From: Mesostigma viride
Taxonomy: Eukaryota > Streptophyta > Mesostigmatophyceae > Mesostigmatales > Mesostigmataceae
Direction of reading: 5' to 3'
DNA: 64,000 nucleotides
Assembly: GCA_009746045.1 (NCBI GenBank)
Contig: RPFO01000231.1
Coordinates: 167,501-231,500, forward strand
Shown: one piece after another, positions 44,301 through 55,600 of the stretch
Layout of the letters: the number at the start of each line of letters is the position of its first letter
Numbering within the stretch: the first letter of the stretch is position 1
Translations under genes and position numbers: made by a program
Notes under the pieces: generated by a model
Database searches by the model: none
What the model was told of the DNA's origin: nothing
Seen by the model: the letters and a program-made list of their open reading frames with translations, nothing else

Positions 44301-46595
44301 CGCGTTGGTCTTGTCGAGCTGCGGCGATGGTTTATAGGCAAAATCGCAGGGATGGAAACCAAGTCGTGAGTAAAAGGAAAGATCATGGAACGCGGCTGGG
44401 AAGGGACTTTAGAGATAATGGGCGAGCATGATAAGGAGATTTTAGTTCGTATTACTCCGGCTTTGCAGGGCAACCCCTTAGCAACCCAAGGGCTCTGTTT
44501 GCAAGCAAAGCTTGTTGGATAAAGCCTGAATGCTCTGCCCTATTAATTCGCTCAAATAATTATGCTCGATCAAACACGTAACGCTCCAAACAAGGCCACG
44601 AGACCGCGAGCGCGTGACAATATACCCTCCAAGATACTATTCAATTTATATCTTGGATATTTATCCAAGGTATCATCTGAGCCCTCCGAGATATCCCTGG
44701 CCCACGCAGGCCTACCGGATGACCCCTGTCCCCCCCCCCCCCACGCTCACAATTGGCATGTGCCCATGCTAAAGAATGTGTAGCAGCTCTTTTTTTGTAA
44801 GTGGACCCCTGATTTCTGCAAAGGATATCCCAGCATAGTAGCAGTGATAGGGTCTGGTGATGGAGGATTTCCCAGCACAGAAACAGTGATAGGACCTGGT
44901 GATGGAGCAAGCGAGCTGGTCCATCAAGTCTATACACCAAAGCGTAGTTGCATGACCATCACGTTATATTCGTGCATGCAGCGTTCTTGTTGCATGGATA
45001 GTGTGGGGGGGTCTATACACCAAAGCTCAGTAACATGACCATCACGTTATATTCGTGCATGCAGCGTTCTTGTTGCATGGATAGTGTGGGGGGGTCTATA
45101 CACCAAAGCTCAGTAACATGACCATCACGTTATATTCGTGCATGCAGCGTTCTTGTTGCATGGATAGTGTTGGGAGGAGATGTCAACCAGCGGCCGTGCT
45201 CACATGCGTCTGCAGCGAGGTGATCTGGTCGAGCAGCATTCGGTGCAGCGACGCCGAGTGCTCCTTGCCCTCCTGCAGATGCTCCAGCTCCGATGACAGG
45301 CGCGTCTTCTGTGTTGGTGGGTGGGTGGGTGGGTGGGTGGGTGGGTGGGTGGGTGGGTGGGTGGGTGGGTGGGTGGGTGGGTGGGTGGGTGGGTGGGTGG
45401 GTGGGTGGGTGGGTGGGTGGGTGGTGGGTGGGTGGGTGGGTGGGTGGTGGGTAGTGGGTGGTGGATGGTGGGGAAGGGGATGGGAGGACAATGAGCACGC
45501 AGAAGTATGTGGCGAACTTGAATCTTCTCGTAGCTCGTGGGGAGAGTGACGGAGGAAAAGACCCCCGGTGCTGCACGAGTAGGGAACAGATCATTACCGT
45601 AACTAGGCAACAGATCATTACCCTAAATAGGCAACAGATCATCACCCTAAACAGGCAACAAATCGTTACCCTAAACAGGCAACAGATCATTACCCTAAAC
45701 AGGCAACAGATCATTACCCTAAATAGGCAACAGATCATTACCCTAAACAGGCAACAGATCATTACCCTAAATAGGCAACAGATCATTAACCTAAATAGGC
45801 AACAGATCATTACGCTAAGCGCTCTTACAACTTAGGCAACAGATGAACAGGCTACCACCCAGGATGCCTTTCCGTGCATGCCTCCTTATCAACGAAAAAA
45901 TATATATTAAATACATTTTAAAATATACTGCACCCCTGCCTCCCTGCCGGAAGGCTCACCTCGGCAGACAGTGCCGCCACCCTCGACTCCAGCGACCGGT
46001 TCTGCGACAGCACCGCCTCCAGCTGCGGCTGCAGGTTTCCATGCTGTTCCGCCAGCTCCTGCGGTGCAAGAGACGTCGCAGCCATGGGGAACACCGAGGG
46101 GGAGTTAGTTGTCCCTAAATTCAGAGTAAGGGAGAAAACTACCAAGTTCTAAATGTTGAATTTTGAGGGAACAAATGATCTATTCATAAAATTCAGAGCC
46201 AGGGAGAAACGTAAACAATTTTCTTAAGACCTGCGTTGCTGGTTTCGCTTTCCTCCTTGACCATTCTTGAGTTTTGGTTTCCTGGGGGGTATGCAGCTGC
46301 TGAGATATATCGAATCCAGGGAAGAGAGAGATGAGAAGGAAGCCAGATGATGGGAATGTGACAGATGGGTAAATGCTAGTGTAGACCGCAACCACTGCCA
46401 CTATCATGACTACTAATACTATTGCCGCTACTGCTGCCACAATGACGAGTACGAGTACCAATACGAAGGCGAGGGCGAGGGCGAGGGCGAGGGCGAGGGC
46501 GAGGGCGAGGGCGAGGGCGAGGGCGAGGGCGAGGGCGAGGGCGAGGGCGAGGGCGAGGGCGAGGGCGAGGGCGAGGGCGAGGGCGAGGGCGAGGG

Positions 46596-46630
<35 letters not shown>

Positions 46631-49600
46631 ACAAGGACGAGGACGACAACTGTGACTAAATTTGAATCTTCCCACCTGCAGCTTGCGGGTGGCCTCCTCA
46701 AGCTTGACCCTCAGCCCACTCTCTGCCCTCGCACGCTCGCTGCGCGCGACCGACTGCTGCGCCTCGAGCATCTCCACCTGCTGCGCCAGGTTGCGCGCCT
46801 GCAGCGCCTCCAGCTGCCACTTGGCCTCCAGCTGGGTCAGCCCCTCCTGCAGCGACAGGTTGATCTGGCGCACGCAAGGCATCCGCGCACGCATGGAGGA
46901 ACCCACGCAAGCGTACTTGTTTATCCGCACATACATAAGAACTTACCCGATTTTTTCACATGTAGAACAGCGAATGCATCTGGCGCATGCAACGCATCCA
47001 TGCACGCATGAACTCACATACATATACGTCACAAAGTAATATAAAGAACAATAATAATATAATTACGTATATTTATCATGGTAATATACTTTTTTAACCA
47101 CACATACATAAAAATACACCAATTTTTCCACATGAAAAACAGCCAACGGATCTGGCGCACGCAACACGGTCCCCGAGCACGCATGGGCTCACACATTGAC
47201 CAACATCCTGGCACTAGCTCATGTTCACACACACACAATGGACCCACATGTTGATCAGTGTCCAATAAACCATTTCCCCCCCATAAGCAACGTGCTGATC
47301 TAGCGGACGTCACACATGGGCATGCACATACAGAAAAGCACAATGCCCCCACTAAGATGGACATTTTTGCACACAGACACACACCTACAAGGACACCAAG
47401 GACAGACAAACTTGGTCTGTGTTGCACTGTGCCTGTGGCATAAGCCAGTATTCCATAGACCTAACCAACTTCATGACTATGTGTATACCTACTACACTCG
47501 ATACTAATATGATAGCGATGTAGTATACTAATATGATAGCGATGTAGTATACTTATATGATAGAGATGTAGTATACTAATATGATAGCGATGTAGTATAC
47601 TAGTATGATAGCGATGTGCTCCAGATCAGCTTCATTGATGGAGCTAAGGCCCACCTGCTGCCTGCCTACGGACGAGGGCTCACTAGAGGTTGATCTGACC
47701 TGTACGACACCCCCAGGCTAAATATGCACACACAACAACTGAAGAGGAATAACGAAAATAATGCTGCTAATCCGTAACACTTACCTCGGCACGTGCATCG
47801 ATTCCGCGTGCAACTTCATCACCATTGTAACATGCCATATCTAATAACTGGGTCAATGCCTCTATTTCTGCGTGCAGGCTACTAGCAATCCTCCGTAACA
47901 TCAAAGAGACAACCAGCGCAGGCCAGAAATCTGGAAGACTCCGGGCCATGGTAGCTCGAGCCTGCTGTTATCTTATCCGCGTTTGTCGAGTCGTTCAGGA
48001 TTATCGAAATGAATGGAAGTGGATACGTGTAGCCGTGGACATCAAAAATTGTGGCTGGCAAACGTCCATCGAGACCTAGATGGCTGAGCTAAAAACACGC
48101 CCTTACCTCGGTCAGCGCATCTATTTCCGCTTGCAGGTTGGCGACATCGTTGCGCAGGTCTGAGATCGTCTCCCGCAGCACCGCAGCCTCGGCCTGGTCG
48201 ACGGTGGCCTGGAGAAAAGGAGAGAGAATTGGAGATGAACAACATTCCGATGTTATAGCCATTCAGACAATCGATGGTCGATCATAACATTAGCTATGCT
48301 TAGTATTTGGACCGCTGCTAAGCAGCTAGGCTTGGCCGACAGTGGCCTGGGGGGAGCATGATCCCAACAAAGGCCGAGAGAACAGGGAACCTGATGTAAA
48401 GAGGGGCTCATTTCGTGATTTGTTTCCTTGCGTTGCCGCCTCGACGGCATCAACAGTGGTCTAGAGGGAAGGAAAAGGCCACAGTAAGGTCAAGACAGAA
48501 GGCATACAGTTTTCTGGATGGATTCTCTTGCTGCCCACGCTCAGTCACCGCCCGACTACCTTGCTTTCCTCCCACTTCTAAGGGTTGCCTTTCCACACAT
48601 CCGCACACACACCTGCTTAAATACCTGCTTTTAGATCCACGTTCCATATTTGGCGAAATTCGCACCTGCTCAGATCCCTGCTGTCACAACCTATCCGCAC
48701 GCATCTGCATAAAATACCCACTATTCGAACCTAGCGCATATGTTGCTTCCCTCGCTCCACCTGCTATCTGAACCTACCGCACCTGCCTAAAATACCTGCT
48801 AATCTGAACCTATCCGCACGCACCTGCTGCTTCCCTCGCTCCGCCAGCTGCTCCCTCGCCTCCTTCTCCACACGCGCCAGGTCCCTCGCCGTACGCAGCT
48901 CGTCCTCCAGCGCGGCCGCCCGGCGCATCTCCTTGTCAAAGCGGGCGCGCTCCTCGTCGCCCCGCGACGCCTGTGGGTGGGTGGGTGGGTGGGTGGGTGG
49001 GTGGGTGGGTGGGTGGGTGGGTGGGTGGGTGGGTGGGTGGGTGGGTGGGTGGGTGGGTGGGTGGGTGGGTGGGTGGGTGGGTGGGTGGGTGGGTGGGTGG
49101 GTGGGTGGGTGGGTGGGTGGGTGGGTGGGTGGGTGGGTGGGTGGGGGTGGGTGGGGGTGTGAAGGACCAGTGTGTGTGTGTGTGTGTGTGTCCGTGTGTG
49201 TGTGTTTACGAGCGGGGGGGGATGCCAATGTTCGTCGGGTCCGGAGACTTTTCTCTTAACTTGGAGAATAGAAAATCTTAACTCTTCTCTTAGCTTGGAG
49301 AATAGAACCATCAGAGAAAGCGATGGGACTCAACACTCCACCACCCCAGGCCTACTGCCGCTCAACTAGAGCTGGACCATCTGCCAAGCACGATGCGTAT
49401 ATTGATAGAACCGGCTGTCCTACCACGCTGAGCCATTTTCACTCACCACCAGCCGGACCATCTGCTAAGAAGAAGGCACAACTATGTTCATAGGCTTAGC
49501 AAGTCCTGCTAGCACTCACCTCGAGCTGGAGCATGTGCTCAGAATAGTGCATATACTGATAGAATAGGCCTCTATAGCGCCCACCTCCAGCTGCACCATC

Positions 49601-52600
49601 TGCTCCAAATCCTTGCGCTGCCGTTCCAAGTCCTCGGCGGTCTTTCTGCAGGAACCCGCAGAGGCATGCACGTGTACACACACGCGCATGCGTATAGGCG
49701 CACAGGCACACACAGGCAAACACAGATACAAGCAGGCAGGCACGCACAAAGACGCTGACGCACGCGCAGGCACAAACACAAACACACAGACAGACATGCG
49801 CAGATATGGACAGGCGCAAACCCGCCACCCAGGCAGCCATGCATCAGCAGGGATAGACATGATTTGCACAGTGCCAATCGATGCACTGCCCCTAACTGTA
49901 GCTAATCGTTAGTGCCAATCGATGCACTGCCCCTTAGCTAATCGATAGTGCCAATCGATGCACTGCCCCTTAGCTAATCGATAGTGCCAATCGATGCACT
50001 GCCCCTTAGCTAATCGTTAGTGCCAATCGATGCACTGCCCCTTACTGTAGCTAATCGTTAGTGCCAATCGATGCACTGCCCCTTAGCTACTCGATAGTGC
50101 CAATCGATGCACTGCCCCTTACTGTAGCTAATCGTTAGTGCCAATTGATGCACTGCCCCTTAGCTAAACGATAGTGCCAATCGATGCACTGCCCCTTAGC
50201 TACTCGATAGTGCCAATCGATGCACTGCCCCTTGCTGTAGCTAATCCTTAGTGCCAATTGATGCACTGCCCCTTAGCTAAACGATAGTGCCAATCGATGC
50301 ACTGCCCCTTAGCTAATCGTTAGTGCCAATTGATGCACTGCCCCTTAGCTAATCGATAGTGCCAATTGATGCACTGCCCCTTAGCTAATCGATAGTGCCA
50401 ATCCATGCACTGCCCCTTCGCTAGCAAGCTGGTTAGCTGGCCGGCTACCGGTTTAGCGCCCATTTCCTTGCCGCAAACCAACCCCAGATGCACACCCACA
50501 GCGCATGAACACTGTGACCAGAAGAGGATCCAGTTTCCCAAGCCAAGTGCAACGTAACGCGCACGTAGCGTCTGTCTGGTATCCAGTATCCATGTAGGAT
50601 CCATATAGTGTCCATATAGTATCCATGAAGCATCCATTAAGCATCCAATAGCCATTTAGTATGCATGTGTAAAACGCATGTAGCATCTGTCTTGTATCCA
50701 GTATCCGTATGGTATCCATACAGTGTCCATATAGTATCCATTTAGTATCCATATAGTGTCCATATAGTATCGATTAAGTATCTATGTCCACCCTTGTATC
50801 TGCAGTGCACCATTGCAACACTGAACCGCTTCCTCACGGAACTGAGTGGCAAGTCCATCGCAGTGGATATGCCCGCTTGTCGTTGAAAGCATTATGCATG
50901 GAAACGTTGAGGTGCGAAAGGGGTGGACACATCATTGGCAAATGGAGCATGGGGCGATACCCAGGCATCGCTTGCATTAGCTACACCTATCTTTGCCTTA
51001 ACAAACAACAATGAATCGCTGTGATCACGAAGCGCTGAGAAATTCAGATGACAAAAAAGCGCCAAGCTTCTAAGATGAGAAAAATAGCTGTTGTCGCCGA
51101 CCAGTTCGACCCCTTCGGCGGCCTACATTTATCCTAGTCGATGCTGGCATCCTATATCAATCGGCTTGCAAGCTCCAAGCAAGTCTCTGCATCCACCACC
51201 TCTTTGACCACCTCTTTGACTCCTCGACGGTGTCACACTAGTACTTCTATAGGCCAAGTTTCCGCATCGATCACCGTGTCGACTCCTTGGTTTGCCACAC
51301 TAGCTCTTCTATAGGCCAAGTTTGCGCATCGATCACCTGTTTGACCCCTCGCCTTGCCACACCAGCACCACAACTCCCAGCAGACAGGTCCCTGAATCCA
51401 TCAGCTTGTCAACTCGTCAGCTTGTTACACCAGTACTGGTTCTGGTACTACAATCATAAAGTCTCAGCATCAATAAACTCTTTGACACCATAGATTGTCA
51501 CAATAGTCCTGCTATGTAGCCAGCACACAAGTCTCTGCATCAATCACCTCTTCGACTCCTCGGCGGCATCCCTCAGCTGCACCACCTCCTTCTGCGTCTC
51601 CTTGAGCGCTGCAGAGACAAAGCGACGCTCCTCCTGTGGGCGGGGGTGGAAGCAGCGGGGGTGGAAGCAGCGGGGGTGGAATCAGCGGTGTATTGGCAGG
51701 TGCTGGGACAAGCAGGGGTGGAAGCAGTAGCTTTCTAAGCGCACGTACCCTTTTCACCCAGCAATACTACACAATTCTAGCGGGGGTGCGGTCAAGCGGG
51801 GGTGGGAGCGAGCCTGCCGGTGAGATGAGGGTAAAATGCAGCCGGGTTGGAACCAAAAGCCGGGGGGCAAATGGGGGGTCAGGTGTCTGAAAAGGGCTTC
51901 CAAAGAGATAGGACGTGGGGGGCACAGTTCTCATCAGGGAGCATGGTAGAAGCGGGTCAGTTTGTATAGACATAGGCTGGGTGGTAGAGAGCATCTGCGA
52001 TGGGATATAAAGCATCTGTGTAGAGGGAAGCCATTCCCGGTCACCTGCCACACACATTACCTGTGAGGAAAACCAGGCGGAACCTCTGGTTTCTACACAT
52101 TATGCATTAGAAGCGTGGAAGTGCTAGTGCACGCCGCCAGCACTGCTCTTACATTATTAGCCTCACAGGCTCACCAGGCATTATAAGCATATCAGGAATC
52201 TGCCATCAATATGCTTTAGTTTGTTTGTAGCCCGCGGCCTTGCCCCGGATGGCGTCTTTTCGCCACACATTTTTTGCGCCTAAACAGATGACGCAAATCA
52301 TCCATACGTCGCTTATTTGGCGCTCCATTTGCTGGCGTCTTACAGAAGAATGGCGGGGCTATTAGGTAACATCATAATAGGTACGTGCGTGGGAGGAAAT
52401 TCTCAGATCTAGGTAATCGCTGCGCCATTTACAAAGATACCTAGGCGGTGGCAAGATTGTAACGCAACGCAGCTCTCGCACCACCTGGCCAGAGACCTGG
52501 CCAGATCTTTGCCACCACAGATCCGTTTCAGGCCGCAGCGACCCCGAAAGGTTCGTCAGATCAACCCCATAACCCAGCTATAGCGGCTACCCTTCCATCT

Positions 52601-55600
52601 CACAATAAAAAACTATGTTCAGAGAACCACAATTCTCCTGAGTGTGCAGGACATTTCCTGACGCTACAAGGTAACCCTGCGGCTCTCACCTCGGAACGTG
52701 CGATTTGTGCCTGCAGCTCCAGAATGGCGGATTCCTTCTGCCGCAGCTTCTCCTCCAGCCCAACCATCTAAGGGGGGAGTTCAAGGTGGAAAACAACAAG
52801 AGGAAGAAACAGGGCGCATGGGGGATCGATAAGAGCGATGAAAGACGAGAACATGGTAGAGGTAAGGAGATGAGCAGCAAGGAAGGGCAAACGATGGATG
52901 GCAAGGAACAGGAGATGAGCAGCAAGGAAGTGCAAACGATGGATGGCAAGGAACAGGAGATGGACAGCGAGGAAGGGTAAACGATGAATGGCAAGGAACA
53001 GGAGATGGACAGCGAGGAAGGGTAAAACTGAATAGGAGATGAGGATGAAGGCTAACTAGATAGGAGATGAGGATGAAGGCTAACTAGATAGGAGATGAGT
53101 AACAAGGAAAATGCATAGAAGATAGCGACAAGATGAATAGCAAGGATCCAGGAGATGAATAGCAAGGATCCAGGAGATGAATAGCAAGGAAGGGCAAGGA
53201 GATGGATGGCAAGGATCCAGGAGATGAATAGCAAGGATCCAGGAGATGCATAGCAAGGATCCAGGAGATGAATAGCAAGGATCCAGGAGATGAATAGCAA
53301 GGATCCAGGAGATGAATAGCAAGGAAGGGCAAGGAGATGGATGGCAAGCTCGAGCAGCGGAGAAGAGGGAAACCAGGGTTTAATGGAGAGGAGAGAACAA
53401 GACAATACACTGTATGCCATGATTGCGTGTGCGGTGTGCATCCTTACAGAATACATGGGAAGGACCCTGGCTGAATTCAACAGGCACCCATTCCTCGTCA
53501 CACTGCCAGGACCTCGCAATATGCCTTTGGCGTGACTCTGAGTCCATAATGAAGGCACTGACCCTTGCATCCTGGACTTCCATGCCCCAGTTTTTACTTG
53601 CATCACCCACGCTCTTGCATCCCCTGCTTGTTACTTGCATTCTCTGCCACCAGCAGTCTTTCCAATATTGGGAAGTCCTAATGCCAAAAACTACAACAGA
53701 ACCTAAGTCCCACCAAAGCCTAGTGCGGCCCTCGGTTCACCACTTGGCAGAGGACTCTACGTTTGGAGGAGAAGCTACAGAGTGCCTGACCCAGCATATC
53801 TGCTTTAGGGCTTTAGCGTTTCATCTGCTAAGCGTTCTATCTGCTTTAGCTGTTTATCTGCTTTATTGTCTTGCCGTTTTATCTATTTTCGCGTTTCAGC
53901 GTTTTATCAGCTTGCAACTCCTGCCTTTTGTCGCTGCTGCCAGCAACTCCTGTAAGCTAGTGTTGCCCGTCAACATTCACGGGAATAGATGCTTGAATGC
54001 TACGTATGCACCCCCACACTCACCTCCCCTTATGAATGCATGCTTGCAGCCACTCACTGCTGCCACCAGGTCCGACCCTGCCCACCAAATGCCCCCCCTC
54101 CCTGACTGCTTTCATCCACCATGTTCTTCTCTGCCTCCCGTGGGTATGCATCCCTACCCCTCACACGCCCTCATCAACGCACCCCAGAAGAAGTATGATT
54201 TCATCCCCCATTTTCTTCTCTGCCTCCCGTGGGTATGCATCCCTACCCCTCACATGCCCTCATCAACACCCCCCAGAAGAAGAATGCTTGCATCCCCCAC
54301 CTTTTTCTCTGCGGCCAGCAGGTCCTTCCCCCGTAAATCCTCCATGTACGTCTGCTCTGCGATCTGCTCCTGCAGCTTGTCAATCTGCGCGGCATCCCAG
54401 GGGACAGTTCACGTGCAGTGGTGGCCAGGGGAGGCGGGCGACATTTCACGTGCAGTGGTGGCCAGGGGAGGTGGGCAACAGTTCACGTGCGGTGGTGGCC
54501 AGGGGAGGTGGGGAACAGTTCCCGTGCGGTGGTGGCCAGGGGAGGTGGGCGACAGTTCACGTGCAGTGGTGGCCAGGGGAGGTGGGCGACAGTTCACGTG
54601 CGGTGGTGGCCAGGGGAGGTGGGGGACAGTTCATGTGGGAGGGTGGTGGCCAGAGGGTTTAGGGGATAGATCACGTGGGGTGGTGGCGAGGGTTTCGATG
54701 CCGTGGGGCGGTGTTGAAAGGGATCGTGGGGATATTTCAGGGGGACATCTGTGAGCAGGGCGGGGTTATTCCTGGGAGCACGAGTGCAAAAGATCTTTTC
54801 TCACATCACGCCTTTATAGCCAGATATGGCCAGTGGCTTATTGGCCAGCTCCTGCAGCTTGTTGTTCCTAGCAGTGTTGACTCCAAGCGATGCTGGAATG
54901 AAGGGGCTCGCCTTCTGCTTGATGCATGGGTGGTGACATGGATGGATGCTGGAATTAAGAGGTTTGCATGCTGCTTCATGCATGGGTGGTTACCATTATG
55001 GATGCTGGGATTAAGGGGTTCGTCTGCTTCATGCATGGGTGGTGACAATCATAGATGCTGGGATAGAGGCCTCTACCTGCTGCTTGGAGGAGTGTAGTTC
55101 CTCCGTTACGCGTGCCAGCTGTAGCGCCAGGCTGGAGTTGTCCTCCCGCCCGCGCGCCACCGCGTACAGCAGGCCCGCCTGGCGTCCACCGAAGGTTGCC
55201 CGACCATTGTGCGACCAGGAGTGGGGTTGAGGTAAATGTGTGCGGGAGGGGGGGCATAGGCACAAGGATTAAAGTTGCCAGCAAAAGGCGAGTTCATGAA
55301 CTTGAAGCACAAAGCTAGACAATAAGATTTTGAAGATACAAAATAATTTTCGTGAAGAAACTGTGCCAACCCTGAATTCAATATTGCTGCTGGGTGAATG
55401 GCTTCAATTTGAGCTCTTGGGTGGCAGACACCGCTCCAACTTCCACGGCATGAACTTCCAAGGAACTGCCTGACGTCAAATGGGGACGGTATTCCCCATT
55501 CATGTCGGTGGGTTTCGACATTCACGATGTTGGCAGCCCCTGTCCTTGACGGAAAGGCCCCTGGCCCCCTGGCCAATAAAGCTGACATTGTCACACATAC

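Noticed and set aside
49370-49440. tRNA-like segment on the minus strand (GGCTCAGCGTGGTAGGACAG)
   Set aside because: It resembles a D-arm only. No T-loop (TTCRA) or closing acceptor stem could be found. The stretch is better explained as a diverged copy of a nearby exon end.
53423-54754. A 443-codon plus-strand frame
   Set aside because: It runs antisense across the exon at 54301-54384 and the GTGGTGGCCAGG repeat. Most of it is repeat translation and there is no domain. The minus-strand exon with proper splice sites explains the conserved part.
54800-54870. Possible extra exon of the coiled-coil gene (NNKLQELANKPLAISG)
   Set aside because: It has a TAG acceptor and a possible GTGAGA donor, but its phase does not fit the exons on either side. 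It may be a diverged copy of the exon at 54301-54384 (DKLQEQIAEQ).
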